Shown: positions 24,739-34,214 of the stretch, one piece after another
Position numbering within the stretch: the stretch's first letter is position 1
Layout of the letters: each line of letters starts with the position of its first letter
NCBI RefSeq assembly: GCF_018860765.1
Contig: NZ_JAHKPV010000021.1
Span: 1,064,449-1,128,448, forward strand
DNA length: 64,000 nt
Source: Marinobacter salexigens
GTDB taxonomy: Bacteria; Pseudomonadota; Gammaproteobacteria; Pseudomonadales; Oleiphilaceae
Direction: 5' to 3'
Program-made: the position numbers and the translations under genes
The notes under the pieces: model-generated
Databases searched by the model: none
Told to the model about the DNA's origin: nothing
The model's input: the letters and a program-made list of their open reading frames with translations, nothing else

Positions 24739-25956
24739 TTAGCTACGGTAGTCAGCGTTGATAGTGACATATTCGTGAGAAAAGTCGCAGGTCCAGACGG
24801 TCTCACTAACCTCGCCACGTTTAAGATCGATGGCGATCGTGATCTCTTCCTGATTCATCACCGCTTGCCCTCGCTCCTCGGAATAGTCCTCAGCACGACC
24901 TCCACCTCTCACCAGGCATACGTCTCCGAGATGGATTTCCAGAGCACTCACATCCAGATCTACAACACCAGCCCGACCAACTGCCGCCAGAATCCGGCCC
25001 CAATTCGGGTCCGATGCAAACAGGGCAGTCTTCACCAGAGGCGAGTGGGCTACGGTATAAGCTACATCCAGCGCTTCTTGCTGGGCTGCAGCACCACTAA
25101 CGCGGATGGTTATAAACTTGGTTGCGCCTTCACCGTCGCGCACTATGGCGTGAGCGAGATCTAGATAAACTTGCTTTAAGGCGTTGCGCAATGCCGGGAG
25201 TTGCGGGCTATCGAGAGTGATTTCCGGGCCGGTATACTGGCCACTGGCAATCAGCGTGCAGGCGTCGTTAGTGGAAGTATCGCCATCAATCGTAATTCGG
25301 TTAAATGACTGCTCGCCCAATTCCGATGCCAATGTCTGTAGCACATCCGGCGCAATACGGGCGTCGGTAGCGATAAAGCCGAGCATGGTTGCCATATTAG
25401 GGCGAATCATGCCTGCGCCCTTACTGATTCCAGAAATAGTAACCGTATGGCCACCCAAATCGACTTGGACCGATGCACCCTTGGGCCGAGTATCTGTCGT
25501 CATTATGCCGCTTGCGGCCTCTGCCCAGCGGTTATCCGCAGTGCTAGCTAGGGCTTCCGGCAATGCGCCCACAATTTTCTGGACAGGCAAAGGTTCGCCA
25601 ATAACCCCCGTTGAGTATGGCAGTACTTCAGCGACACTAACTCCAGCTTGCTGTGCCAGAGCTTGGCAACAGGCAAGTGCATCATCCATACCACGTTTGC
25701 CTGTTCCTGCGTTCGCGTTACCTGTATTAATCAAAAGATAACGCGGCGCCTTCTCAGCCAGATGCTTGCGGCTGAGGGTAACCGGCGCAGCGCAGAACTG
25801 GTTGCGAGTGAACAGACCAGCGACGCGACTTCCCGGTGCTAGTTCAAACACCACTACGTCCTTGCGGCCGGGCTTTTTAATGCCAGCACTGGCAATGCCC
25901 AGTTTGACACCTGCTACCGGGAAAAACTCGGGTAAGGCTCCTGGTCCAACTGCCAT
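24739..25956 (-). CDS. argJ: bifunctional ornithine acetyltransferase / N-acetylglutamate synthase
   Basis: Transfers acetyl from N-acetylornithine to glutamate (and may acetylate glutamate from acetyl-CoA) in the cyclic arginine pathway. The 405-residue precursor self-cleaves before a Thr, seen here in KGAGMIRPNMATMLGFIATDA (cleavage expected between Ala and Thr of NMATML). The C-terminus ANAGTGKRG..and final HEYVTINADYRS match the family. AGGAG lies eight bases before the ATG. It is followed two bases later by mutT. Confidence 0.97.
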   Translation of the reverse strand: MAVGPGALPEFFPVAGVKLGIASAGIKKPGRKDVVVFELAPGSRVAGLFTRNQFCAAPVTLSRKHLAEKAPRYLLINTGNANAGTGKRGMDDALACCQALAQQAGVSVAEVLPYSTGVIGEPLPVQKIVGALPEALASTADNRWAEAASGIMTTDTRPKGASVQVDLGGHTVTISGISKGAGMIRPNMATMLGFIATDARIAPDVLQTLASELGEQSFNRITIDGDTSTNDACTLIASGQYTGPEITLDSPQLPALRNALKQVYLDLAHAIVRDGEGATKFITIRVSGAAAQQEALDVAYTVAHSPLVKTALFASDPNWGRILAAVGRAGVVDLDVSALEIHLGDVCLVRGGGRAEDYSEERGQAVMNQEEITIAIDLKRGEVSETVWTCDFSHEYVTINADYRS

Positions 25957-26013
25957 CCTGTCGCTCCTCTTGTTGTCTTGCTAGTTTCTATATTAATGAA
26001 TCGAGTCGGTCTA

Positions 26014-26058
26014 AAAACGAAAAACCCGCAGTCTTCCAGTCAGCTGGTCGATTGCGGG
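26014..26058 (-). terminator. terminator after secA
   Basis: Reading the minus strand, GCCCGCA pairs with TGCGGGT, with an inner CCAG/CTGG stem, followed by a T5-CG-T5 run. It lies 36 bases past the secA stop, between secA and argJ, so argJ has its own promoter or depends on read-through. Confidence 0.8.
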
Positions 26059-26093
26059 CTCCGTTCTCTATACTTAATGTCAGTGCGGTATGG

Positions 26094-28826
26094 TCAACTT
26101 ACCTTGCCACAGCACTGCTTGAACTTTTTGCCGGATCCGCATGGGCAGGGTTCATTTCGGCCCACTTTGCGATCCTGTCGCACGAAGGTTTCAGGTGCTG
26201 CCTGACCTTCATCCCCTTGCCCACTTTCGCCTTGCGCAGTCGCGCTGGTCTCATCGTGGCGCAGACGCGCTTTGGCAAGTTCTTGCTCCAGCTCTTCTTT
26301 ACGACGACGCTCAACCTCTTCCATCTCTTCCCGGCTTTGAACCCGAACGTGACAGAGAACACGCGTTACATCACGCTTCATGGTTTCAAGCATGGTTTCA
26401 AACAGGTTAAACGCTTCACGCTTGTATTCCTGCTTCGGGTTCTTTTGGGCGTAGCCGCGCAAATGGATGCCACGACGCAGGTGGTCCATATTGGAAAGGT
26501 GCTCTTTCCACAAAGTATCAAGAACCTGCAGGAATACCTGCTTTTCAAACTTACGCATGGACTCGGCACCAGCTACCTCTTCCTTGGCCCGATATGCCGT
26601 CACAATTTCATCAAGAATTTTTTGGCGTAAGTTATCTTCGTATAGCTTTTTATCCTCTTCCAACCAAGACTGAACTGGCAGGTCGACGGCCATTTCTGAT
26701 TGCAGTTGAGATTCCAAACCGGCCACATCCCACTGCTCAGGCATGCTCTGGGGTGGAATGTGTTCGCTAACAAGCGTATCAACAACATCCTCACGGATGG
26801 TATCAACCATCTCGGAGACGTCTTCCGAAGACATTACTTCATTTCGCTGATCGTAAATAACTGTTCGCTGGTCGTTGGCTACGTCATCGTATTCAAGCAG
26901 CGTTTTACGCATGTCGAAGTTGCGGCCCTCGACCTTACGCTGGGATTTTTCAATGGCATTCGTGACCATTCTGTGTTCGATGGCCTCGCCTTTCTTCATC
27001 CCCATGGCCTGCATCAGGCTCTTTACCCGATCCGGCGCGAAGATGCGCATTAGGTTATCTTCAAGCGACAAGAAGAAACGGGAAGAGCCTGGATCACCCT
27101 GCCGTCCGGCACGACCACGCAGTTGATTATCTATACGGCGGGACTCATGGCGCTCGGTACCAACAATGTGCAAACCACCGGCTTCTAAAATCTGATTGTG
27201 GCGCTCTGTCCACTCGGCCTTGAGGCGCGCAATTTCTTCCTCTGTGGGGTTTTCCAGCGCAGCAGCTTCGTGCTCCCAGTTACCGCCAAGTACGATATCT
27301 GTACCCCGGCCGGCCATGTTGGTAGCGATAGTCACCGCGCCAGGGCGACCGGCCTGAGCGATAATTTGTGCTTCAGACTCGTGCTGTTTGGCGTTAAGAA
27401 TCTTATGCTCGATGCGTGCCTTTTTGAGCAGCATAGACAGTAACTCGGAGGCTTCGATGGAAGCCGTGCCCACCAAGATCGGTCGCCCTTCGCCAGTCAC
27501 ATCCTTGATTTCGTCAATGATGGCGTGGAACTTCTCTTCTTGTGTCAAATAAACAAGGTCATTGTAGTCAATGCGCTGAATCGACTTATTAGGCGGTATC
27601 ACCACCACGTCCAGACCATAAATCTGGCGGAATTCGAAGGCTTCGGTATCCGCCGTGCCCGTCATGCCTGCGAGCTTGTCGTAAAGCCGGAAATAGTTCT
27701 GGAAGGTGGTCGACGCCAGTGTTTGGCTTTCGGCTTGAATCTTGAGGCCCTCTTTGGCCTCCATAGCCTGATGCAGACCCTCACTCCAGCGACGACCTGG
27801 CATTGTACGCCCGGTATGCTCGTCAACAATGACAACCTGACCACCCTGAACAATGTAATCAACATCCTTCTGGAACAGATGGTGGGCACGGAGTGCTGAG
27901 TGGACATGGTGCAGCAAACTGAGGTTGGCAGCGGAATAAAGACTTTCACCCTCTTCCAGCAACTGACGGCCCAAAAGCAGCTCTTCAACCCTCTCATGGC
28001 CCGCTTCAGTCAATTCTACCTGACGGGACTTTTCGTCGATGGTGAAGTCACCGGAAGATTCACCCTCCTCACTAACCTCTCCCTTTTCTAAGCTGGGAAT
28101 CAGTTCGTTAATAGCGAGATAGGCTTTGGAGCTGTCTTCAGCAGCGCCAGAAATGATCAGTGGTGTGCGGGCTTCGTCAATAAGAATGGAGTCAACTTCG
28201 TCGACAATCGCGTAGTGGAGACCACGCTGCACCTTATCTTCGGTGCTGAATGCCATGTTATCCCGCAGGTAATCAAAGCCGAATTCGTTGTTCGTACCGT
28301 AAGTGATATCCGCTTGATATGCAGCGCGCTTCTCTTCGGCCGGTTGGCCAGATACAACAACACCCACCTGCAACCCTAGGAAGCGGTACAGCTTACCCAT
28401 CCACTCGGCGTCACGGCTCGCTAGGTAGTCGTTCACGGTTACTACGTGCACGCCCTTGCCGGGCAATGCATTCAAGTACACAGCAACGGTCGCGACCAGC
28501 GTTTTACCTTCGCCAGTCTTCATCTCCGCAATCCGACCCTCGTGCAGAGTGATACCGCCAATCAACTGCACATCGTAATGCCGCATACCCATAACCCGAC
28601 GCCCTGCTTCACGAACAGTGGCAAAGGCTTCAGGCAGCAATGCATCCAAGCTCTCGCCTTCGTCGAGCCGGCGACGGAACTCGGCCGTCTTACCTTGCAA
28701 CTCAGAATCCGCAAGATTGCCAAACTGCTCTTCAAGTTCGTTAACTCGCAAAGCGAGCTTGCGCATTCTCTTGATTTCTCTGGCATTTTTACTGCCAAAC
28801 ATCTTGGTTGCAAACTTTGAGAACAT
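26094..28826 (-). CDS. secA: preprotein translocase ATPase SecA
   Basis: The motor that pushes unfolded preproteins through SecYEG. The 910-residue protein is full length: Walker A MKTGEGKT near residue 105, DEVDSILIDEART near 210, GRAGRQGDPG near 570 and a C-terminal zinc/SecB-binding tail with cysteines at 894, 896 and 905 (or 906) in CPCGSGKKFKQCC. It is monocistronic with its own terminator, and sits next to a divergently placed M23 peptidase/dciA group as in related gammaproteobacteria. Confidence 0.98.
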   Translation of the reverse strand: MFSKFATKMFGSKNAREIKRMRKLALRVNELEEQFGNLADSELQGKTAEFRRRLDEGESLDALLPEAFATVREAGRRVMGMRHYDVQLIGGITLHEGRIAEMKTGEGKTLVATVAVYLNALPGKGVHVVTVNDYLASRDAEWMGKLYRFLGLQVGVVVSGQPAEEKRAAYQADITYGTNNEFGFDYLRDNMAFSTEDKVQRGLHYAIVDEVDSILIDEARTPLIISGAAEDSSKAYLAINELIPSLEKGEVSEEGESSGDFTIDEKSRQVELTEAGHERVEELLLGRQLLEEGESLYSAANLSLLHHVHSALRAHHLFQKDVDYIVQGGQVVIVDEHTGRTMPGRRWSEGLHQAMEAKEGLKIQAESQTLASTTFQNYFRLYDKLAGMTGTADTEAFEFRQIYGLDVVVIPPNKSIQRIDYNDLVYLTQEEKFHAIIDEIKDVTGEGRPILVGTASIEASELLSMLLKKARIEHKILNAKQHESEAQIIAQAGRPGAVTIATNMAGRGTDIVLGGNWEHEAAALENPTEEEIARLKAEWTERHNQILEAGGLHIVGTERHESRRIDNQLRGRAGRQGDPGSSRFFLSLEDNLMRIFAPDRVKSLMQAMGMKKGEAIEHRMVTNAIEKSQRKVEGRNFDMRKTLLEYDDVANDQRTVIYDQRNEVMSSEDVSEMVDTIREDVVDTLVSEHIPPQSMPEQWDVAGLESQLQSEMAVDLPVQSWLEEDKKLYEDNLRQKILDEIVTAYRAKEEVAGAESMRKFEKQVFLQVLDTLWKEHLSNMDHLRRGIHLRGYAQKNPKQEYKREAFNLFETMLETMKRDVTRVLCHVRVQSREEMEEVERRRKEELEQELAKARLRHDETSATAQGESGQGDEGQAAPETFVRQDRKVGRNEPCPCGSGKKFKQCCGKVS

Positions 28827-28995
28827 AGACTACAGCTTCTTTGATTGAACGGAGGAAGCCAGCATTCTAACCTTATTTTGCAGGAGTACAAAAGGCAGAG
28901 CTCACATACCCGGCCTTAAGGAGCTATCCTACTCAAAATAAGGGGCCTGATACGGCTGGCGGGGCTTGAAGGAAGGCCTGATAACATCTAAACAA

Positions 28996-29934
28996 TTAAC
29001 GGCTGGCTCTTTTAATGTAGGTTTCAGGGTTTTCACTTTTTCCGTTACGGATAACTTCAAAGTGTACGTGAGGCCCAGTAGAGCGGCCTGTGCTTCCCAT
29101 AAGCGCCAGCACTTGCCCTTTCTGGATAACATCACCTACTTGCACTTCAATAGTCTTGCAGTGGGCATAGCGGGTCACCAGACCGTCGCCATGATCTACT
29201 TCAACCAGATTTCCATAACCGTTGCGCTCGGAAGCGTAGGTAACTACGCCGCCCGCCACCGAAATAATGTCGCTGCCTTCTTTACCCGCAAGGTCAACGC
29301 CTCCGTGCCAGGTACGCTTGCCGGTAAATGGGTCGGAACGATAACCGTAACGCGAGGACAACCACCCCCAAGTAATCGGACGACCCTCCAAATACAGCTC
29401 ATCTTCAAGCTTTTGGCGGGAAGAAACCTGATCCAAAAGGCGCAACTGTTGTTCGCGATCCAGCATCTTTCGTTCTAGCTCATCAATCATCCGAGTCAAC
29501 TCGGGCGCAGAGAAAGAGTCGGCAGGAAGGGAGTCTTCAGGGCCACCCACCGCCGCTGGCTGGTTGAAATCGAACTCATCGCTGGCAACCAGACCGGACT
29601 CAACAAAGCGCTGACCTAAAGCATCTAAGCGCAACAATCGGCCCTGAATTTGACCAAGGCGTAACGTGAGCGCATCCACCTGATCCTGAACATTCTGTTG
29701 AAGGCTGACCAACTCCGTTTTCTGCTTGCCCAACTCATTTTGCCAATAGGCTACGAGCTCGGAATCCGTTGGCTGTTCAGGGGCTTTCGTCTGGCCTATT
29801 GCAGCACTGTATCCCGCCCAGCTAGCCGCGGCTATTAGCGCAAGCAAAACAGAGCAACAGGCAGCAACAGTCATGGCATTAAGTGCCAGCACACGGGACT
29901 TGCCGTGGCTCTTGCCAACAAGAATGATATTCAT
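28996..29934 (-). CDS. M23 family metallopeptidase, membrane anchored
   Basis: A 312-residue LytM/M23 peptidase acting on peptidoglycan in the periplasm, or regulating such enzymes. A signal anchor lies at about residues 20-43 (ALNAMTVAACCSVLLALIAAASWAGY), coiled-coil sequence at about 60-110, and the peptidase domain at 190-300 with zinc motifs HGGVDLAG and HVHFEV intact, so activity is expected. The start may be 29934 (MNIILVGKSHG) or six codons earlier; neither has a clear ribosome site. It lies between secA and dciA, a common arrangement. Confidence 0.88.
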   Translation of the reverse strand: MNIILVGKSHGKSRVLALNAMTVAACCSVLLALIAAASWAGYSAAIGQTKAPEQPTDSELVAYWQNELGKQKTELVSLQQNVQDQVDALTLRLGQIQGRLLRLDALGQRFVESGLVASDEFDFNQPAAVGGPEDSLPADSFSAPELTRMIDELERKMLDREQQLRLLDQVSSRQKLEDELYLEGRPITWGWLSSRYGYRSDPFTGKRTWHGGVDLAGKEGSDIISVAGGVVTYASERNGYGNLVEVDHGDGLVTRYAHCKTIEVQVGDVIQKGQVLALMGSTGRSTGPHVHFEVIRNGKSENPETYIKRASR

Positions 29935-30164
29935 AATGTTGTCTGACTTCATTTAAGAACCGCAACCATCTCCCGTAGTGTCGCAGCCCGGAAAGTTCCG
30001 AGTGGGTTTGCCATCCTTAGCAACAACTACGTACCAATAAATCGTAGCGCCCGGTAGACATACTTATTTACAACAAGGTAAAACAAGATCAGCTATGGTG
30101 CTACGCACGAAACGTGCCGAAGTGTAACCAATCGTTAAGCGGATCGTCGAGAAGAAAACGCCCT

Positions 30165-30611
30165 ATGAAGCGAAAAAGTGATCAAAAACTAACCTTCGAC
30201 AACCTAGGCAAAACGCCCGGATTGCGGGAACTCGTCGCAAAAGCCCACACCCACAGTAAAGCGGAAAAAGAAGTTATGGCTTCATTACCCCCAGCTTTAA
30301 TGGAAGGCACCCGCTTTGTATGCTGTTTGGAGGGTGAACTCACCCTCTCTGCGGAAAACGCTGGCAAGGCAAGCCAACTTCGCTTCCGTCAGCACGAAAT
30401 CATGGAAAAATTGCGAGAAAACGAGCTGTTCCGCTTTGTGTGGAAGCTCAAGGTAAACGTTTCACCGCCCCGGTTTAGCGAAAAACCACCGATTAAAAAG
30501 TTAGCGCTCAGTAAAGAAAATGCCCGACTCCTCAAAGAGGAAGCCGGGCACACGAAGGACAAAAAATTACGCGAGGTTCTCGAAAAACTCGCAAGCCACG
30601 TCCGGGATTAA
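30165..30611 (+). CDS. dciA: DciA family (DUF721) replicative helicase loader
   Basis: A 148-residue DciA/DUF721 protein. The family N-terminal fold can be traced from LVAKAHTHSKAEKEVMASLPPALMEGTRFVCCLEGELTLSAENAGKASQLRFRQHEIMEKLR. DciA loads the DnaB helicase in bacteria that lack DnaC or DnaI. The ATG at 30165 follows GAGAAG; a longer frame to 30114 includes a non-family stretch. It sits beside the M23 peptidase and secA and opposite lpxC, the location usual for this gene in gammaproteobacteria. The two convergent stop codons lie in one palindrome. Confidence 0.82.
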   Translation: MKRKSDQKLTFDNLGKTPGLRELVAKAHTHSKAEKEVMASLPPALMEGTRFVCCLEGELTLSAENAGKASQLRFRQHEIMEKLRENELFRFVWKLKVNVSPPRFSEKPPIKKLALSKENARLLKEEAGHTKDKKLREVLEKLASHVRD

Positions 30612-30626
30612 GGCATCCTGCCTTAA
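30608..30626. terminator. 19-bp palindrome covering the dciA and lpxC stop codons
   Basis: TTAAGGCA-TCC-TGCCTTAA is a perfect dyad with eight-base arms and a three-base loop; each arm contains one of the two stop codons. It may work as a compact bidirectional terminator, though no T run follows on either side. Confidence 0.45.
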
Positions 30627-31540
30627 GCTGGTACGGCTAGCACAGGCTTCATGTAAGAGATGGGCGCAGTTTCTTTGTCATCAAAGGTAACCACTTCCCA
30701 TGCATCCTCTTCTGCCCTGAGCTTGCGCAGTAGCTTATTGTTCAGATCGTGACCGGACTTGATGCCGCGGAATTCACCAATCAGGCTATTGCCCAACAGG
30801 TACAAATCCCCAATCGCATCCAGTACTTTATGTTTGACGAACTCGTCCTCGTAACGAAGACCGTCTTCGTTCAGGATTTTGTAGTCGTCTACTACAATGG
30901 CGTTGTCTACACTGCCACCCAGCGCTAGATTCATTGCCCGCAGCTTTTCAATATCACGCATAAACCCGAAAGTTCTTGCGCGACTGACTTCCTTCACGAA
31001 AGACGTGCTTGAAAAATCTACAGTCGCGGTCTGGGCACGACCTTTGAACACTGGGTGATCAAAGTCGATGCCGAAGCTCACTTTGAAGCCTTCAAACGGC
31101 AGGAAGGTAGCCTTCTTGTCGCCTTCTTCAAGGGTCACTTCCCGCTTGATGCGAATGAACCGCTTGGCAGCTTCCTGCTCGGCAATGCCGGCAGACTGCA
31201 GCAGAAAAACGAACGGGCCAGCGGAGCCGTCCATGATCGGCACTTCAGCAGCGCTCAGTTCCACATAGCAGTTATCGATACCGAGACCAGCCATGGCCGA
31301 CAACAAATGTTCTATTGTCGCCACACGGACACCGTCTTTTACCAGCGTCGTGGACAGCATGGTCTCACCCACATTTTCAGCGCAGGCCAGAATTTCGACC
31401 ACAGGGTCGAGATCGGTGCGGCGGAAAATGATTCCCGAATCTATCGGCGCGGGCTTGAGGGTAAGGTAAACCTTTTCCCCTGAGTGCAGCCCAACCCCGG
31501 TAGCACGGATCGTGTTTTTAAGTGTCCGTTGTCTGATCAT
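30623..31540 (-). CDS. lpxC: UDP-3-O-acyl-N-acetylglucosamine deacetylase
   Basis: Zinc deacetylase of the committed step in lipid A synthesis. The 305-residue protein is full length (MIRQRTLKNTIRATGVGLHSGEKVYL). Zinc ligands are visible in TIEHLLSAMAGLGIDN (His near 79) and in HKVLDAIGDLYLLG (His, Asp near 238-242). It is the last gene of the dcw cluster, 150 bases after ftsZ, with a leader holding dyad sequences. The C-terminus (about PISYMKPVLAVPA) is of the type seen with FtsH-controlled LpxC, but degradation is not proven by sequence. Confidence 0.98.
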   Translation of the reverse strand: MIRQRTLKNTIRATGVGLHSGEKVYLTLKPAPIDSGIIFRRTDLDPVVEILACAENVGETMLSTTLVKDGVRVATIEHLLSAMAGLGIDNCYVELSAAEVPIMDGSAGPFVFLLQSAGIAEQEAAKRFIRIKREVTLEEGDKKATFLPFEGFKVSFGIDFDHPVFKGRAQTATVDFSSTSFVKEVSRARTFGFMRDIEKLRAMNLALGGSVDNAIVVDDYKILNEDGLRYEDEFVKHKVLDAIGDLYLLGNSLIGEFRGIKSGHDLNNKLLRKLRAEEDAWEVVTFDDKETAPISYMKPVLAVPA

Positions 31541-31622
31541 CGGTTCGTTATTCCGTAAAAAATTGGCGATATTCTAAACAAAAACTTGCGCGCAGAATAT
31601 CAAAAAATACGACTGAGCACCA

Positions 31623-31662
31623 TTTACGCGACTTGATATTGCGTAAACTATACGCAATCAAG
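31623..31662 (-). promoter_or_regulatory. lpxC leader dyads, mutually exclusive pairings
   Basis: Three related short segments lie in the ftsZ-lpxC gap: on the minus strand TTGCGTA, TTTACGCAA and GCGTAAA. The middle one can pair with either of the others (TACGCAAT with ATTGCGTA, or TTTACGC with GCGTAAA). A TATAGT hexamer lies in the loop of the first hairpin. The segment could be a regulator site or attenuator-like leader. Confidence 0.45.
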
Positions 31663-31689
31663 CCGTTGGCAGTCAGCCGAACTCGATAA

Positions 31690-32847
31690 TCAGTCAGCCT
31701 GTCTGCGAAGGAATGCGGGAATATCGAGGTAATCGACACCCTGCTCTTCGCTTTCTTTGCTCTGATCGATCGCTACATTCCCGCTTGATACCGCACGACG
31801 ACGCAGGATTGCGGGGCGATCCAGCTGATTGTAATCAGTCTTGCCATCCAGAGTGCGAGTGTTATCAACCACTTTAGTCGGCTTTTCGCGATCTCCGCCA
31901 AGACCTGTGGCAACAACCGTTACTTTCAACTCTTCAGTCATTTCGGGATCAATTACGGTACCCACAACAACCGTTGCAGAGTCCGATGCAAACTCACGCA
32001 CAATATCGCCAACCTCGGAGAATTCCCCCAAGTTGAGGTCCATACCGGCAGTGATATTGACCAGAATACCCTTGGCGCCTTGCAAGTTGACGTCTTCCAA
32101 CAGCGGGCTGCGAATAGCCGCTTCGGCCGCTTCCCGTGCACGGTTTTCGCCGGTGGCACGCGCGGTACCCATCATCGCCATACCCATCTCGGACATAACC
32201 GTTTTAACATCAGCAAAGTCGACGTTGATCATACCGTTTCGGGTGATCAGATCGGCAATACCTTGAACGGCACCAAGCAGAACGTCATTCGCGGCAGCAA
32301 AAGCATCCAGCAGACTGGTCTTTTTACCCAGAACCGCTAGCAACTTCTCGTTAGGAATGGTGATCAGCGAATCAACACACTCTTCCAATTCCCTAAGCCC
32401 CTCTTCGGCCAAGCTCATGCGCTTGCCGCCTTCAAAGGTGAAAGGCTTGGTCACCACGGCAACAGTCAGGATTCCCATTTCCCGGGCCACTTCAGCAACA
32501 ACAGGCGCTGCCCCAGTACCCGTACCGCCGCCCATGCCAGCAGTGATGAACACCATGTCTGCGCCTTTAATGGCTTCGGCGATGCGGTCGCGATCTTCAA
32601 GAGCTGATTGGCGGCCAATTTCAGGGTTAGCCCCTGCGCCCAAACCTTTCGTGATGTTGCCACCCAATTGGATGATCTGGCGCGCGTCCAAATCGGTCAG
32701 CGCCTGAGCATCTGTATTGGCGCAGATAAACTCTACACCCTCAATGTCACTGTTCAGCATGTGACGCACGGCGTTACCACCACCACCGCCAACACCGACT
32801 ACTTTAATGACAGCGTTTTGTTGGACATTATCGACAAGTTCAAACAT
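31690..32847 (-). CDS. ftsZ: cell division protein FtsZ
   Basis: Tubulin-like GTPase that forms the division ring. The 385-residue protein has the tubulin signature GMGGGTGTGAAP near residue 105, VGVGGGGGNAVRHM at the N-terminus, a variable linker and the C-terminal conserved peptide DYLDIPAFLRRQ that binds FtsA and ZipA. GAAGGAG lies upstream of the ATG. It follows ftsA after 95 bases. Confidence 0.99.
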   Translation of the reverse strand: MFELVDNVQQNAVIKVVGVGGGGGNAVRHMLNSDIEGVEFICANTDAQALTDLDARQIIQLGGNITKGLGAGANPEIGRQSALEDRDRIAEAIKGADMVFITAGMGGGTGTGAAPVVAEVAREMGILTVAVVTKPFTFEGGKRMSLAEEGLRELEECVDSLITIPNEKLLAVLGKKTSLLDAFAAANDVLLGAVQGIADLITRNGMINVDFADVKTVMSEMGMAMMGTARATGENRAREAAEAAIRSPLLEDVNLQGAKGILVNITAGMDLNLGEFSEVGDIVREFASDSATVVVGTVIDPEMTEELKVTVVATGLGGDREKPTKVVDNTRTLDGKTDYNQLDRPAILRRRAVSSGNVAIDQSKESEEQGVDYLDIPAFLRRQAD

Positions 32848-32942
32848 TCCCCTTCTCCTTCGTGCTGTTTCAGTCTTGTTCCAGACTGTTTATTCGAGAT
32901 TGTATTTTCGAGATACCTTCGTTTACTGCTTGCCCGGAACCG

Positions 32943-34178
32943 TCAGAAATGACCGGTAAACCAAGCTTTCATGCGCTCTAACAGCGAGGGTGCATCTTCA
33001 CCCTTGAGCACCGGTGCCCGACCAAGATCCATTTGCCGGAAACCGTGAATCAACAACCCGACGCCAGTGGCGTAGATGGGGTTATTAACGACTTCTGTCA
33101 TACCAGAGACTGCGTGTGGGCACGCCAACCGTACCGGCATGTGGAAGATTTCTTCAGCTAACTCGACCACACCTTCCATGGTTGAAGACCCGCCAGTTAT
33201 CACGATGCCAGCAGGAATCAGATCTTCGAACCCGGAGCGACGCAGTTCTGATTGCACGAGGGTAAACAGCTCCTCGTAGCGCGGCTCAACAACCTCTGCC
33301 AGCGCCTGTCTTGAAAGATCACGTGGTGCACGATCACCTACACTCGGCACCTTGATGGTTTCATCAGCACCCGCCAGTTGCGTTAAAGCGCAGGCGTATT
33401 TGATTTTGATTTCTTCCGCATTCTGCGTGGGTGTACGCAACGCCATCGCGATGTCGTTGGTAACTTGATCACCCGCAATCGGGATTACAGCTGTGTGGCG
33501 TATGGCGCCGCCGGTAAACACGGCGATGTCGGTGGTACCTCCACCCATGTCCACAACGCATACACCGAGCTCTTTTTCGTCGTCTGTAAGGATGGCGTGG
33601 CTGGAAGCCAGCTGCTCCAAGATAATATCGTCGGCCTCTAAGCCGCAGCGGCCAATACACTTTTCAATATTTTGGGCAGCATTGACGGCACAGGTTACGA
33701 GATGCACCTTTGCCTCAAGACGGACACCCGACATACCCATGGGCTCTTTGATGCCCTCTTGGTTATCAATCACGAATTCCTGCGGCAAGATGTGCAGGAT
33801 TTTCTGATCCGCCGGAATGGCAACCGCCTGGGCCGCATCAATCACTCTGTCGATATCGGCCTGAGTTACTTCCCTATCGCGAATGGCGACAATGCCGTGA
33901 GAGTTAAGGCTCTTTATATGGCTGCCCGCAATCCCTGCATACACAGAGTGAATACGGCAACCGGCCATCAATTCGGCCTCCTCGACTGCCCGCTGTATTG
34001 CCTGAACCGTGGTTTCGATGTTCACCACCACACCCCGTTTGAGCCCACGGGACGGGTGGGAACCTATACCCACCACTTCAATGGTTCCGTCCATCTTGCG
34101 TTTGCCGACGATCGCAACCACCTTCGAGGTTCCGATATCGAGGCCGACAATCATGTTTTCCGTTTCAACCGATGACAT
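32943..34178 (-). CDS. ftsA: cell division protein FtsA
   Basis: Actin-like ATPase that anchors FtsZ to the membrane. The 411-residue product shows the ATP fold blocks IVGLDIGTSKVVAIVGK (about 8-24), VCVVDMGGGTTDIAVF near 206 and AGIVITGGSSTMEGVVELAEEIF near 335, and the C-terminal amphipathic helix LLERMKAWFTGHF. The start at 34178 (MSSVETENMIVG) follows GGTGGA; a GTG at 34190 is also in frame. It lies between ftsQ and ftsZ in the standard order. Confidence 0.98.
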   Translation of the reverse strand: MSSVETENMIVGLDIGTSKVVAIVGKRKMDGTIEVVGIGSHPSRGLKRGVVVNIETTVQAIQRAVEEAELMAGCRIHSVYAGIAGSHIKSLNSHGIVAIRDREVTQADIDRVIDAAQAVAIPADQKILHILPQEFVIDNQEGIKEPMGMSGVRLEAKVHLVTCAVNAAQNIEKCIGRCGLEADDIILEQLASSHAILTDDEKELGVCVVDMGGGTTDIAVFTGGAIRHTAVIPIAGDQVTNDIAMALRTPTQNAEEIKIKYACALTQLAGADETIKVPSVGDRAPRDLSRQALAEVVEPRYEELFTLVQSELRRSGFEDLIPAGIVITGGSSTMEGVVELAEEIFHMPVRLACPHAVSGMTEVVNNPIYATGVGLLIHGFRQMDLGRAPVLKGEDAPSLLERMKAWFTGHF

Positions 34179-34214
34179 GTGTTCCACCAAACCGTAGGTC
34201 TGAATTTACTGTTT

